Shown: positions 1-9,073, numbered from the stretch's first letter. The stretch is 64,000 bases of DNA from Ochrobactrum sp. Marseille-Q0166 (GCF_014397025.1 NZ_JACJUO010000002.1:788501-852500); one strand, 5' to 3'. Numbers and translations: made by a program. Notes: generated from the letters alone by a model not told the origin.

Positions 1-810
1 GCACAGGACGCAATCGCTCTCGCGGCAGCTGCAAATCCTGAGCTTAATTCCGCAGAACAAATTGCAGATGCGAGTACAAACGCTATGTTGACGGGTTTTG
101 TTCCCGTCCCATCCTTGCGTCCACAGCAGGAAGCTTCACAGCAGATTGCAGCTGCAATTGTTCCAGGTGTGCGCCCTGAGCAAAACCCACAGGATGCGAT
201 CGCGCAGATCGTAAATGACAACCCGCATTCAACAGCGACAGTTACAAATTCCGCTGATGCTATCGCACAGGGTGCCGCAGCCGCTTATCCGGTGCCAAAA
301 GAATCGCCCCGTGCTAATACGCAATTGGCAATGGTTTCCAAAAGGGATGAGATTGGCGAGCTGATCGCTCCACCGGAAGACAATTTTGACGCGCAGCCTG
401 TTGCTGTTGCAAAGCCGCAGCCTGTGAAAATCGCTCCAGTCAAGACTGCATCGGTTGCAAAGACTGCCCCATCGCGCTCGCACATTGCAGCAGTAGGCAA
501 GGGGGCTAAAACCGGCGTTCGTTCGACTGGCAAAAGCGATAGGCGTGTTGCTGCCGTTTCTTCGCGTCCAAAACCTGTGGTTCAGCCAGCTGCTATTCCC
601 GCTTCTGCTGTTGCTATGTCGACGGATTCTGTTGCGCAGGCCGCACCGGCAACAAGTGCTGTACTGCGTAATGACGCAATGCGCTCGGCGCCAGCTATGG
701 TTTACACCGCTGGCTTCCAGCGCGGCGATCTGCCAAGCGAACGCGCAAATAAATTCAGCGGCAACGCCGTCACCTTCCTGACTGTGGCGAAGTTCACTGA
801 AACGAACTGA
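1..810 (+). CDS. C-terminal part of a large Ala-rich protein, N-terminus outside the window
   Basis: The reading frame is open from base 1, so the ATG at 85 is internal and the gene starts upstream. The visible 269 residues are low-complexity, rich in Ala, Pro, Val and Lys, and end in a more ordered stretch (VYTAGFQ, then FSGNAVTFLTVAKF). I see no catalytic motif in this part. Such tails occur on envelope-associated peptidases of rhizobia (DUF882/M15-like or D,D-carboxypeptidases), but that identification is a guess from the tail alone. A strong terminator follows the stop codon. Confidence 0.75.
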   Translation, partial: AQDAIALAAAANPELNSAEQIADASTNAMLTGFVPVPSLRPQQEASQQIAAAIVPGVRPEQNPQDAIAQIVNDNPHSTATVTNSADAIAQGAAAAYPVPKESPRANTQLAMVSKRDEIGELIAPPEDNFDAQPVAVAKPQPVKIAPVKTASVAKTAPSRSHIAAVGKGAKTGVRSTGKSDRRVAAVSSRPKPVVQPAAIPASAVAMSTDSVAQAAPATSAVLRNDAMRSAPAMVYTAGFQRGDLPSERANKFSGNAVTFLTVAKFTETN

Positions 811-834
811 CCGTCCGCGACATCAAGATAAGAG

Positions 835-862
835 AAAAGGGGCCTGCAAGGCCCCTTTTTTA
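835..862 (+). terminator. Rho-independent terminator
   Basis: A GC-rich hairpin (AGGGGCCT / AGGCCCCT with a 3-nt loop) is followed by a run of T and lies 25 bp after the stop of the truncated gene. The preceding A-run makes it usable from the opposite strand too, that is, for the convergent aldolase gene. Confidence 0.85.
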
Positions 863-959
863 TTCGGCTGTTTAAAGCTTAGAGCATAATTCCGTTAGCT
901 TGGATCAGTTTAAGGTAAAATAGAGTGAACTTTTGGCGTCCAATAGGACGTCCGGCTCT

Positions 960-1598
960 CTATCCCTTCAAGGCTGCAGCTTCCGTGGCAAGCTTGGTGA
1001 TGCCGTCCCAGTCGCCCGCTTCAAGCAGTTCCTTCGGTGCAACCCATGATCCACCGACACAGATCACATTTGGCAACGAAAGATAGGTCTTCGCATTTGC
1101 AAGGCTGATGCCACCAGTGGGGCAGAACATTGTTCCGGCCAGTGGCGAGGATAGGGCTTTGAGGAATGATGCGCCGCCTGCCTGTTCTGCCGGGAAGAAT
1201 TTGAGATGCGAATAGCCTTCTTCGCGAAGAGCAAGCATCTCGCTCGGCGTGATGGCCGCAGGAAGCAGAGGCACGTCACTGTCATCGGCGGCAGCGAGAA
1301 TATACTTCGTCGCACCAGGGCTTACGATAAAGCGCGAGCCGGCCTTTGCTGCTTCCTCATATTGCTTTGCATTGAGAACGGTGCCTGCACCGACGATTGC
1401 CTCGGGCACTTCCGATGCGACTGCGCGGATGGCGTCGAGTGCTGCAGCCGTACGCAGGGTGATTTCGATTGCTGGCAATCCGCCCTTCGCCAACGCACGT
1501 GCCAGAGGAACCGCATGTTCTAACTTGTCAATCAGCAAGACGGGGATGACTGGCTGGCCTTGCAGGACGGGAACGAGAAGATCGGTTTTCTGCGGCAT
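960..1598 (-). CDS. eda: KDPG aldolase (2-dehydro-3-deoxy-phosphogluconate aldolase)
   Basis: Class I aldolase that cleaves 2-keto-3-deoxy-6-phosphogluconate to pyruvate and glyceraldehyde-3-phosphate, the last step of the Entner-Doudoroff pathway. The 212 residues match the family length. The general acid/base Glu is in EITLRT (E45) and the Schiff-base Lys is in LKFFPAE (K133). The phosphate-binding end is visible as CPTGGI and CVGGSW. The frame extends upstream to 1649, but the ATG at 1598 gives the usual N-terminus, so the longer form is probably wrong. No edd gene lies beside it, so here it stands alone. Confidence 0.93.
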   Translation of the reverse strand: MPQKTDLLVPVLQGQPVIPVLLIDKLEHAVPLARALAKGGLPAIEITLRTAAALDAIRAVASEVPEAIVGAGTVLNAKQYEEAAKAGSRFIVSPGATKYILAAADDSDVPLLPAAITPSEMLALREEGYSHLKFFPAEQAGGASFLKALSSPLAGTMFCPTGGISLANAKTYLSLPNVICVGGSWVAPKELLEAGDWDGITKLATEAAALKG

Positions 1599-1702
1599 GG
1601 GCTTGCTCTTCTGCTGATACGTGAATGTAAAAATCGATTTAAAGCGCATGGCCTTGTTTGTCTACCGCTCACATCAAAACCGATGCGATGCGCGAACTAC
1701 AT

Positions 1703-2314
1703 TCAGGCCACTTTGATTAAGTCGCCAACACTTCGGTTCCAGCGTTCAAAGGCTGCAGCCAAGCGGGTGTGATATTGATTATGCGCGAAGGCTGGCCCGT
1801 TATAGCGGCGTGCAAAACTGCGCCAGTCTTTCCGCTCCAGTTCGGTCTTCAATCCGGCTTTATCGATGAAGTTCAGCATCAGCCTGACCTGTCCACCAAC
1901 GGAACTGCGCACTTCCCTCACAAGTTCATCAATGCTGTTGTAGCCCAGCCATTCCCAATGGGCACCCATCACCTGACCAAGCCCCCATGAGGTCGATTCA
2001 AGCGCTGCGTTTTTATGAATAGACATGGCCCGATTAAGCAAAAGCCAGCGCTCGCGCTGCGTTTTGGGATTGCGTACACGCCCTGCCTCCGGGGCTGATA
2101 ATCCTGCTTTACGCGCCTGATCGCGAATACGGCCTTTGAGCCTGCGGTCGAAATAATGGCCTTCAAAGCGTATTGCCGGTTCTTTTACGCCGTTGACATC
2201 GAAAAGTGCGCGACCGCCACTTTCCACCTCGGTTACCGCCAGAAGTGCCGCCGGATCAATTCCTGCTTGCCTCGCCAGTGAAATAATTTCTGCAAAAGTT
2301 TCCGTATCGAACAT
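1703..2314 (-). CDS. N-acetylmuramidase family protein (DUF3380), endolysin-like
   Basis: A 203-residue protein resembling the N-acetylmuramidase domain of phage endolysins. The N-terminal LLAVTEVESGG supplies the likely catalytic Glu (E29 or E31), followed by AIRFEGHYF and later SWGLGQVMG and FARRYNGP, which form the conserved core. No signal peptide is seen, so it would need a holin-like or lysis route, or it acts inside the cell. The ATG at 2314 is preceded by GAGGAGAA at good spacing; the frame runs on to 2452 without support. It is divergent from trhO. No other phage genes are nearby, so it may be a domesticated lysin. Confidence 0.85.
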   Translation of the reverse strand: MFDTETFAEIISLARQAGIDPAALLAVTEVESGGRALFDVNGVKEPAIRFEGHYFDRRLKGRIRDQARKAGLSAPEAGRVRNPKTQRERWLLLNRAMSIHKNAALESTSWGLGQVMGAHWEWLGYNSIDELVREVRSSVGGQVRLMLNFIDKAGLKTELERKDWRSFARRYNGPAFAHNQYHTRLAAAFERWNRSVGDLIKVA

Positions 2315-2444
2315 CAGGTTTCTCCTCGTGCAAACCGTGTTTACTGACGTCGGATTTTCGCTTGTCTTGAGAGATTGGGGATAAATAACTTGAATTTGCT
2401 GCGTTCGAGGACTAGTTCGGAGGAAATTTGGAAGAGATCGAACG

Positions 2445-3365
2445 ATGAGCAATCTGCCTTTTACTGTTGCCGCCCTTTATTGCTTTGCGCCGCTGCCGCA
2501 ATATGAAAGCCTGCGCGAGCCGCTGGCCGAACTTTGCTGTGCGAATGGGATCAAGGGGACGCTGTTGCTTGCGGCGGAAGGCATTAATGGCACGGTTGCG
2601 GGCTCAGCAGACGCAATCGAAAAGCTCGTAAAATACATTACCGCTGTCCCCGGTCTTGCCAACCCTGAACTCAAATACTCCCATGCGACAGAAATGCCCT
2701 TCTATCGCATGAAGGTGCGATTGAAGCGTGAAATCGTCACCATGGGGGTAGATGGCATTGATCCGCTGAAAAGCGTTGGCACTTATGTTGCCCCCAAGGA
2801 TTGGAATGCGCTGATTGCCGATGAAGATACGGTCGTTGTCGATACGCGCAACGATTACGAATATGCCATTGGCACCTTCGAAGGCGCACTTGATCCTAAC
2901 ACCAAGACATTTCGCGAATTTCCGCAATGGGTGGAGCAGAACCGCGACAAGCTTGAAGGCAAGAAGATTGCCATGTTCTGTACGGGCGGCATCCGTTGCG
3001 AGAAGGCGACAGCCTTCGTCAAGGGGCTCGGCTTTGATGATGTTTTCCATCTCAAGGGCGGCATTCTGAAATATCTTGAAGAAGTGCCACGTGAAGAAAG
3101 CATGTGGAACGGTGAATGCTTCGTGTTTGATGAACGCGTGGCAATAGGTCATGGTCTGACGGAAAGCGATATCGAGCTTTGCCGCGCCTGCCGTCGTCCG
3201 ATTACCGCAGAAGACAAACTTTCGCAGTTCTTCGAGGAAGGCATTTCCTGCGCTGGTTGTTATGACGAACGCACGCCGGAAGATCGCGCGCGTTTCGCTG
3301 AGCGCGAAAAGCAGGTCAAGCTCGCCAAGCTTCGTGGCTCAAGCCACAAGCACATCGGACGCTAA
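2445..3365 (+). CDS. trhO: tRNA uridine(34) hydroxylase, rhodanese family
   Basis: 306-residue YceA/TrhO family protein. It catalyses oxygen-dependent hydroxylation of U34 in certain tRNAs, giving 5-hydroxyuridine, the precursor of cmo5U/mcmo5U. An acylphosphatase-like N-terminal domain (about 1-110) with AAEGINGT is followed by a rhodanese domain (about 120-215). Its active-site loop [10 protein letters not shown] has Cys179. A C-terminal Cys-rich segment carries CRACRR and CAGCYDE, typical of the family. AGGA lies ahead of the ATG. The gene is divergent from the muramidase gene. Confidence 0.93.
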   Translation: MSNLPFTVAALYCFAPLPQYESLREPLAELCCANGIKGTLLLAAEGINGTVAGSADAIEKLVKYITAVPGLANPELKYSHATEMPFYRMKVRLKREIVTMGVDGIDPLKSVGTYVAPKDWNALIADEDTVVVDTRNDYEYAIGTFEGALDPNTKTFREFPQWVEQNRDKLEGKKIAMFCTGGIRCEKATAFVKGLGFDDVFHLKGGILKYLEEVPREESMWNGECFVFDERVAIGHGLTESDIELCRACRRPITAEDKLSQFFEEGISCAGCYDERTPEDRARFAEREKQVKLAKLRGSSHKHIGR

Positions 3366-3373
3366 TTTTTTTT

Positions 3374-3424
3374 GAACGCGCATCTTAGTCCGAAAACCGC
3401 TTCACACTTTTCGGGATGCGCTTT
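3374..3424. repeat. Intergenic mosaic repeat (RIME-like), copy A
   Basis: Palindromic unit whose arms are GCGCATC..TCCGAAAA and TTTTCGGGATGCGC. Near-identical units occur at 22661-22709 (inverted) and 33233-33269. The form matches the Rhizobium-type intergenic mosaic elements common in Hyphomicrobiales, which are transcribed at gene ends and fold as hairpins. Confidence 0.8.
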
Positions 3425-3719
3425 GATGATGCGGTTCTTTTGCCGCATCATTCTTCTCAGCACTAGCCAAAGCTCATACTCCCCTTTAAGGTGGCCATGT
3501 TTTCGGAACGATATGAATTCGTTACGGAAATTCTGGGCGGCTTTTGCATGGACGCCCGTGTGAAAAGGGTCTGACGGCATCCGGGTCGCGTTTGCCTCCA
3601 TCATACCCATCATCGCAAGTTGAGCATCTCGACAGGTCTTGATGCTCGAACAAACGGCGGCGGATTTTTTCCGGCATGTGATGGTGTTTGCCCGAAATAC
3701 GGGCTTTATGGAGGTGACA
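3425..3719 (+). promoter_or_regulatory. modA upstream region with three inverted repeats
   Basis: No convincing gene lies in the 354 bp between trhO and modA. Besides the mosaic repeat there are three inverted repeats. A perfect 9-bp hairpin ATGATGCGG/CCGCATCAT is at 3426-3451. An operator-like CGGAACGA-N7-TCGTTACG is at 3506-3528. A GAGCATC/GATGCTC pair is at 3622-3647. The middle one is a candidate ModE-type operator by position only; it does not match a site I can name. GAGG ahead of 3720 is the modA ribosome binding site. Confidence 0.4.
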
Positions 3720-4475
3720 ATGAAAAAAATTATCGCGGCGTTTCTTATTTCGGTTGCAGCCGGTGCTGCGTCGGTTGCTCATGCTGCCGAGAAGGTCACG
3801 GTTTTTGCTGCAGCCAGCATGAAGGATGTGATCGAGGAAGCCGCCAAGCAGTTCAAGGCCAAGGACGGCACGGAAGTCGTGGCTTCCTTTGCTTCGTCTT
3901 CGGTTCTGGCTAAACAGATTGAGCAGGGTGCTCCGGCACAGATTTTCATTTCTGCCGATCTCGACTGGATGGATTATGTCGAGAAAGTAGACATGATCGA
4001 CAAGGCATCGCGCAAGGTGATTGCGGGCAACGCGCTGGTGATTGCAACGCAGAAAGACGAAGCTAAAGGCGATGCCAAAGAACTTTTGAGCGCTGGTCGT
4101 TTTGCCATGGGTGATCCGTCGAATGTTCCGGCTGGCAAATACGGCAAGGCAGCGCTTGAAAAGCTCGATATCTGGAAAGACGTTGAAAAGAACGCCGTTT
4201 TCACCGAAAATGTGCGCGTTGCGCTGCAATATGTGAGCCGCGCCGAAGTGAAAGCTGCAATCGTCTATGCATCGGACCGCGCAGCAGCACCAGAACTCGT
4301 TGAAGCCTATCGCTTCCCGGCTTCAAGCCACGCCCCGATCCTTTATCCAGCCGCATTGATTGCAAAGAACGAAAGCGATGCCGCCAAGGCATTTCTTGCG
4401 TTTCTTGAAGGCGCTGCCGGTCAGTCGATCATCAAGGACAAGGGCTTTGTAGGCGCTGCCGAGGCCGCTCAGTAA
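3720..4475 (+). CDS. modA: Molybdate ABC transporter, periplasmic binding protein
   Basis: 251 residues with a clear Sec signal peptide (MKK, hydrophobic core, cleavage near AHA|AEK). The mature part starts VTVFAAASMKDV, the anion-binding start of ModA. It continues with SSVLAKQI, GAPAQIFISADLDWMD and GDPSNVPAGKYGK, which line the oxyanion pocket. It captures molybdate (or tungstate) in the periplasm and delivers it to ModBC. The frame reaches back to 3639, but only the start at 3720 has an RBS (GGAGGTG) and a proper leader. modB follows after 18 bp. Confidence 0.95.
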   Translation: MKKIIAAFLISVAAGAASVAHAAEKVTVFAAASMKDVIEEAAKQFKAKDGTEVVASFASSSVLAKQIEQGAPAQIFISADLDWMDYVEKVDMIDKASRKVIAGNALVIATQKDEAKGDAKELLSAGRFAMGDPSNVPAGKYGKAALEKLDIWKDVEKNAVFTENVRVALQYVSRAEVKAAIVYASDRAAAPELVEAYRFPASSHAPILYPAALIAKNESDAAKAFLAFLEGAAGQSIIKDKGFVGAAEAAQ

Positions 4476-4493
4476 TGATGGAAGGCCCAAGCA

Positions 4494-5174
4494 ATGGAAA
4501 GTAATGTCTGGCAGATTGTTGCTCTGTCGCTCCGGGTTGCCGGGATCGCTATTGTTGTTGCTTTGCCAATTGCCTTTCTTGTTGCGTGGATTCTTGCCCG
4601 GTTCAATTTTCCGGGCAAGTCTCTGGTACAGGCTATTGTCACCATGCCGCTGGTTCTGCCGCCGGTGGTGACGGGTTATCTTCTGCTGATCCTGTTTGGA
4701 TCGCGTGGCGCGCTTGGCGCGCCTTTGCAGGAATGGCTCGGCCTTTCCTTTTCTTTCCGCTGGACCGGTGCAGCCCTTGCTGCAGGCGTCATGGCGTTTC
4801 CATTGCTTGTTCGCCCTATTCGTCTTTCGATTGAAGGACTTGATCGTGGGCTTGAGGAAGCTGCGCGCACGCTTGGCGCCAGCAGGTTTATTGCTTTTTT
4901 CACGGTGATTTTGCCGCCCTTGCTGCCCGGAATTCTGGCGGGCGCGGTGCTTGGTTTTGCTAAGGCGCTGGGCGAGTTCGGCGCCACCATTACCTTTGTC
5001 TCCAACATTCCAGGCGAAACGCAAACGCTTTCGCTGGCGATCTATGCCCTATTGCAGACGCCAACAGGCGACGCCGAAGCTTTCCGTCTGATTGCGATTT
5101 CTGCAGCCATTTCCATTGCTGCCGTGGTGTTGTCTGAATGGTTGCAGCGCAGGCTTGCAGGAGAAGCAAAATGA
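4494..5174 (+). CDS. modB: Molybdate ABC transporter permease
   Basis: 226-residue inner-membrane permease with five predicted membrane segments. The cytoplasmic EAA loop is visible as EEAARTLGAS (from E121) and LPPLLPGILAG, where the ModC ATPase docks. PLVLPPVVTGYLLL in the second segment is typical of ModB. Its stop codon overlaps the modC start (ATGA), so the two are translationally coupled. Confidence 0.95.
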   Translation: MESNVWQIVALSLRVAGIAIVVALPIAFLVAWILARFNFPGKSLVQAIVTMPLVLPPVVTGYLLLILFGSRGALGAPLQEWLGLSFSFRWTGAALAAGVMAFPLLVRPIRLSIEGLDRGLEEAARTLGASRFIAFFTVILPPLLPGILAGAVLGFAKALGEFGATITFVSNIPGETQTLSLAIYALLQTPTGDAEAFRLIAISAAISIAAVVLSEWLQRRLAGEAK

Positions 5175-6250
5175 ACGGTCTTGAAGTTTCCGTCGCTGGC
5201 CGCAATGGCAAATTCGCGGTCGAAGCAGATTTTTCCGCTCGTTTGGGCGTCACGGCTCTGTTTGGCCATTCGGGCGCTGGCAAAACAACGCTTCTCAAGA
5301 TGATTGCCGGAACGCTGCGTCCGGAAAGCGGGCGCATCGCAGTCGGTGATTTTACGCTTTTTGATGCCGAAAAGGGGATCAATCTGCCACCTGAAAAGCG
5401 CCGTATCGGCTATGTGTTTCAGGAAGCGCGGTTGTTTCCGCATATGAGCGTCAAGCGAAACCTTGATTATGCGCGGTGGGCCGGAAAACGCCAGAACAGC
5501 CGCAGCTTCGACGAGGTTGTGGCGCTGCTTGGTATCGATCATCTCTTGGATCGTCGTCCGGCAACCCTTTCGGGCGGCGAACGCCAGCGTGTTGCCATTG
5601 GTCGTGCGCTTTTGTCTGACCCCGCGCTTTTGCTGCTGGATGAGCCGCTTTCCTCGCTGGATCATGCACGCAGGCAGGAGATCTTGCCCTTTATCGAGCG
5701 GCTTCGCGATGAAAGCCACGTGCCGATTGTCTATGTCAGCCACGAAATTGACGAGGTTGCGCGGCTTGCTGATGAAATCGTTCTTCTGTCGGCTGGCAAG
5801 GTAAAAGCCAGTGGCGAGGCTGCCGAGATTTTCCCGCTGATCGATGGCGACGGTGAGGGCGCTGGCGTGCTGCTGGAAGGGTCGGTTTTAGCTTTTGATG
5901 AACGCTACAAGCTTGCGGAAATTGATCTTGGCGGGACAATATTCCAGCTCAGTGATGCCGGGCTTAAGCAGAGCATGCATGTGCGTCTCCGGGTTCGCGC
6001 ACGCGATGTCTCCATTGCGCGCAAGGCGCCTGATGCGATCAGTATCCGCAACGTGCTGCCGGTTTCCATTGTGGCGATTGAAGCCGGAGAAGGGCCCAAC
6101 GCCCATGTTGCGCTCGACTTTCAGGGGCGGCGTCTGGGTGCGCGGCTGACGCGACGTTCGGTCGATGATCTGGGCCTTGCGGTGGGCGATCAGGTCGTGG
6201 CGCTCGTCAAAGCGGTCTCCGTGGATCGTGCCGCAATCAGAGAGAAATGA
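5171..6250 (+). CDS. modC: Molybdate ABC transporter ATP-binding protein
   Basis: 359-residue ATPase. Walker A GHSGAGKTT is at about residues 32-40, the signature LSGGERQRVAIG at about 135, Walker B LLLLDEP follows, and the switch His is in VSHEIDE. The C-terminal third (about 225-359) carries the TOBE/Mop-like regulatory domain, which in this family binds oxyanions and trans-inhibits the transporter. The ATG at 5171 overlaps the modB stop; the longer frame from 5138 would overlap modB by 37 bp and is unlikely. Confidence 0.95.
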   Translation: MNGLEVSVAGRNGKFAVEADFSARLGVTALFGHSGAGKTTLLKMIAGTLRPESGRIAVGDFTLFDAEKGINLPPEKRRIGYVFQEARLFPHMSVKRNLDYARWAGKRQNSRSFDEVVALLGIDHLLDRRPATLSGGERQRVAIGRALLSDPALLLLDEPLSSLDHARRQEILPFIERLRDESHVPIVYVSHEIDEVARLADEIVLLSAGKVKASGEAAEIFPLIDGDGEGAGVLLEGSVLAFDERYKLAEIDLGGTIFQLSDAGLKQSMHVRLRVRARDVSIARKAPDAISIRNVLPVSIVAIEAGEGPNAHVALDFQGRRLGARLTRRSVDDLGLAVGDQVVALVKAVSVDRAAIREK

Positions 6251-6319
6251 GGGTGACAATTTTCCTGTTTGCGTAATTCACCTTTTATGATCCTGTCTCC
6301 ATTAGATGGGAGCATTGAA

Positions 6320-6997
6320 ATGACTGATTTGCAAGATTGGACACCACGCCCGAAGCCGGAACGTAAAGTTCTGGAAGGCCATTATGTCAGGCTTGAGCCG
6401 CTTGATGCGAAAAAGCACGGTGACGAGCTGTTTGCGGCCTCTTCCGTTGAAGATGCGGATCAGCGGTTTACCTGGCTGTTCGAGCTTCCGCCTGCAGCGC
6501 GCGAAGATTTTGAGCCGTGGCTCGAAAAGGCGTCGGGCAGCGAAGATCCTTTGTTTTTTGCGGTCATCGACAAGGCCAGCGGCAAGGTCGCCGGGCGTCA
6601 GGCGTTGATGCGTATTGATCCGGTTCATGGTGCCATCGAGATCGGGAACATCTATTGGGGACCGCTCATCTCGCGTAAACCGGCTGCCACCGAAGCGCAG
6701 TTCCTGTTTATGCAGTATGTTTTCGATGATCTTGGCTATCGCCGCTATGAGTGGAAGTGCAATGATAACAACGCGCCATCCAAGCGCGCAGCGGAACGTT
6801 TCGGGTTCCAGTTTGAAGGCATTTTCCGCCAGCATATGGTGACAAAGGGCAAAAACCGCGACACCGCCTGGTTTTCAATTATCGACAGCGAATGGCCAGC
6901 GCTTAAACAAGCTTATCAAGCATGGCTTGCGCCGGCAAACTTTGGTAGTGACGGGCAGCAGATCAGAAAATTAGAGGATTTTCGCATTGGCGGCTGA
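6320..6997 (+). CDS. GNAT family N-acetyltransferase (RimJ/RimL-like)
   Basis: 225-residue acetyltransferase of the type that modifies protein N-termini or small amines. Visible are an N-terminal GHYVRLEPLD strand, the central FFAVIDKASGKVAGRQAL and IEIGNIYWGP, and a C-terminal NDNNAPSKRAAERFGFQFEG. The latter is the usual acetyl-CoA-binding end of this group. The substrate cannot be deduced. The start at 6320 is chosen over 6269 because the upstream 17 codons look non-coding. It overlaps the next small gene by 9 bp. Confidence 0.85.
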   Translation: MTDLQDWTPRPKPERKVLEGHYVRLEPLDAKKHGDELFAASSVEDADQRFTWLFELPPAAREDFEPWLEKASGSEDPLFFAVIDKASGKVAGRQALMRIDPVHGAIEIGNIYWGPLISRKPAATEAQFLFMQYVFDDLGYRRYEWKCNDNNAPSKRAAERFGFQFEGIFRQHMVTKGKNRDTAWFSIIDSEWPALKQAYQAWLAPANFGSDGQQIRKLEDFRIGG

Positions 6998-7193
6998 ACC
7001 GAAAAAGAGCAATCCGGCAATTGCTGCAGCTATTATTCTGGTCGGTTTTGGCGTGCTCGCCTATTATTTGCCAACCATTATGATCGCGCTTGGCGAACGC
7101 TCGCATATCGCAGCGGTGATTTTCGGGATACTCTTCGTACTCAGTTTCTTTGGTATATTCTGGCTGCGTTCGCGCCGCCAGAATAAGGACTAA
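6987..7193 (+). CDS. Small two-helix membrane protein
   Basis: 68 residues beginning with TTG at 6987, preceded by AGAGGA. Two hydrophobic segments (about 12-31 and 40-59) are separated by a short GERSH loop, and the C-terminus is basic (RSRRQNKD). It overlaps the end of the acetyltransferase gene, so it is probably translated from the same message. Small proteins of this shape are common in Brucellaceae; I do not recognise a function. Confidence 0.65.
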   Translation: MAAEPKKSNPAIAAAIILVGFGVLAYYLPTIMIALGERSHIAAVIFGILFVLSFFGIFWLRSRRQNKD

Positions 7194-8290
7194 CCCACGA
7201 GTGCAGCACTAAGCAGCAGAGCGCCGGTCAAGGCAATAAACAGTGCTGCTCCCACTTCAATCGCCGCCTTCAGGCGACCGGACATCGCGCTGCTGCCTGC
7301 AAAGCGCAATGCCGTGTTCTTGGCGGTTACGGCCAAGGTTGCGAGAAATGCCACGGTCAGAAATGTGCCAAAGGCCATTGCGAATACCGAGAGCAGACCA
7401 CCAACCATCAGACCATTGAGAAGCGCGAAGGTGAGTACGATCAGCGCGCCGGAACATGGGCGTAGGCCGACAGAGAAAATCGCCGACCATGCCGTCTTCC
7501 AGTTGAAATCGTCGCCGAGCGTCGATGGATCGGCAATATGGGCGTTGCCGCAATCGGCACAGATATCACCCTCACCGATAAAGACGTGATCGGCGGCGGC
7601 GTTGGCAGGTCTGTAATTGAGCTTGACCGTGTTGGTCGTGCCGAGCGCTCGCGTGCTTTGCGAAACGCTGCCCTGCCAGGCTGGACCGCTGGCTATCGCC
7701 GTTTGAGGGGCTGCTGCAAAAAGCGCGCTTGTCGGGGAAGGCTCAGCACTGTCACGCTTCTTGAACAGAAGCGGCAATTTGCGCGCCAGCAGCCACAGGC
7801 CAAAGAACAGCACCAGCGCGAAACTGGCAATTTCCATATAGCGGGCGGTCTGGTTCATCGAAATGCCGGTGCCGCGCAGCAAAAACCATGCGAGTCCGAC
7901 CACAAATACTGCCATGATCGCCTGTAGCAGCGACGAGACGAAAGACAGGAAAATACCGCGTTTCAATGCCGATTCATTGGCGATCATGTAAGAAGAAATG
8001 ACCGCCTTGCCATGGCCGGGGCCGGCGGCATGGAAGATACCATAAACAAATGAAAGGCCGACAAGCACCGATGCCTGCCACGGGTCTTCGCGCATGGCTT
8101 TGAGCGCAGTTGTCATCGCGAGATAGAAACTACGCTGCTGTTCATTCATCCAGAGAATGATATGCGCAAAAGGTCCGGTCGGTTTCATAGCGACTTCATT
8201 GGCACCGATGCCGAGTGACGATTGCGCCCATGCCTGGGCGGCGATCATCACGAGGCTGAAGGTGAGAATGAAACGGACCGTTCTCTTCAT
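7190..8290 (-). CDS. NicO/RcnA-family metal transporter
   Basis: 366 residues with a signal-like N-terminus (cut near AQA|WAQ), about six membrane helices and the NicO signature HAAGPGHGKAVISSY at about residues 87-101. A second motif, SVGLRPCSGALIVL, lies in the C-terminal half. A long loop between the halves contains CADCGNAH, a possible metal-sensing site. Family members export or import nickel/cobalt, and many paired with DUF1007 are proposed to handle zinc. The pairing with the DUF1007 gene 8 bp upstream shows the two act together. It is convergent with the small membrane gene, sharing the stop region. Confidence 0.85.
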   Translation of the reverse strand: MKRTVRFILTFSLVMIAAQAWAQSSLGIGANEVAMKPTGPFAHIILWMNEQQRSFYLAMTTALKAMREDPWQASVLVGLSFVYGIFHAAGPGHGKAVISSYMIANESALKRGIFLSFVSSLLQAIMAVFVVGLAWFLLRGTGISMNQTARYMEIASFALVLFFGLWLLARKLPLLFKKRDSAEPSPTSALFAAAPQTAIASGPAWQGSVSQSTRALGTTNTVKLNYRPANAAADHVFIGEGDICADCGNAHIADPSTLGDDFNWKTAWSAIFSVGLRPCSGALIVLTFALLNGLMVGGLLSVFAMAFGTFLTVAFLATLAVTAKNTALRFAGSSAMSGRLKAAIEVGAALFIALTGALLLSAALVG

Positions 8291-8298
8291 AAGGCTGA

Positions 8299-8979
8299 TT
8301 ATCCTTTTTTCTCGCAGTCTATCTCAAGGCGCGTGGCGAAAATCTTCGACATGTCTGTGCCTGCCGGATCATTGAAAAAGGCTTCGGTCAGTGTGCCCTG
8401 ATTTTGCGCAAGCGCTTCATCGGGGTTAGGGCGAATGACCTCGGACTTGCAGCCCGCAGGCAGACCTTTGACGACCAGCTCATTATCACTCACATAGTCG
8501 ATCGCCGTATAAAAGGTCGGATCGTAAACGCCGAAACTGACCTTATGTCCGGGTTCAAGCTTTAATGGTTTTTCAGGCTTGCTGGTGAAAACGATCATCA
8601 GATGATTGTCGGAAAAGTCAGCTGCCAGATCTTTCGGACGTGCCATTTTGACATCTTTGCCATCGGCAAGCACGGTCTGGAAATATTTGAACTCGGCGAT
8701 GGAGCTGTTGATGACATGGCCAAGGTCGATCAGCTCGTTTTTGTCGAGCTGCAAATCACCATTCTTGTCAAATTCCATCAGAACCGTTGATGAAAACACG
8801 TCATCGAAACGCCAGATATGGGCGAGTTTATCCACGGTGCCGTCCGGTGCAATCGTCAGTTCCAACCTTGCATCGGCAAAGACATGCGGATGCGCTTTCG
8901 CGGCAAAAGGCGCAAACACTGTCACCAGCGTCACGGCAAGGCCAAGGGGGCTTTTCAGCCAAGAGCGCAAATCAAGCAT
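8299..8979 (-). CDS. DUF1007 family periplasmic protein
   Basis: 226 residues with a hydrophobic N-terminal segment and a cleavage-like site before HPHVFADARLEL, the His-containing start typical of DUF1007. An EF-hand-like acidic loop (DKNGDLQLDKNEL) follows. It is a periplasmic partner of the NicO transporter encoded just downstream, probably binding or delivering metal. I looked for a Zur-like site in the 94 bp upstream and found none like those at the znu locus. It may therefore be regulated differently. Confidence 0.8.
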   Translation of the reverse strand: MLDLRSWLKSPLGLAVTLVTVFAPFAAKAHPHVFADARLELTIAPDGTVDKLAHIWRFDDVFSSTVLMEFDKNGDLQLDKNELIDLGHVINSSIAEFKYFQTVLADGKDVKMARPKDLAADFSDNHLMIVFTSKPEKPLKLEPGHKVSFGVYDPTFYTAIDYVSDNELVVKGLPAGCKSEVIRPNPDEALAQNQGTLTEAFFNDPAGTDMSKIFATRLEIDCEKKG

Positions 8980-9073
8980 ATACGGGTTCCGTCAATTCAT
9001 ATGCAAGGCATAAGGGTGAAGGCGGCAAAAGTAGGACAAGTGGTGCGAGCGCCGCCTTTTAGACCGCGATCTT

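Noticed and set aside
3362..3613. Minus-strand frame of 83 codons between trhO and modA
   Set aside because: It runs through the mosaic repeat and hairpins, has no RBS, and its sequence has no recognisable domain.
8980..9073. Zur-like site before the DUF1007/NicO genes
   Set aside because: No TGTAAT-NNN-ATAACA or similar palindrome is present in the 94 bp.
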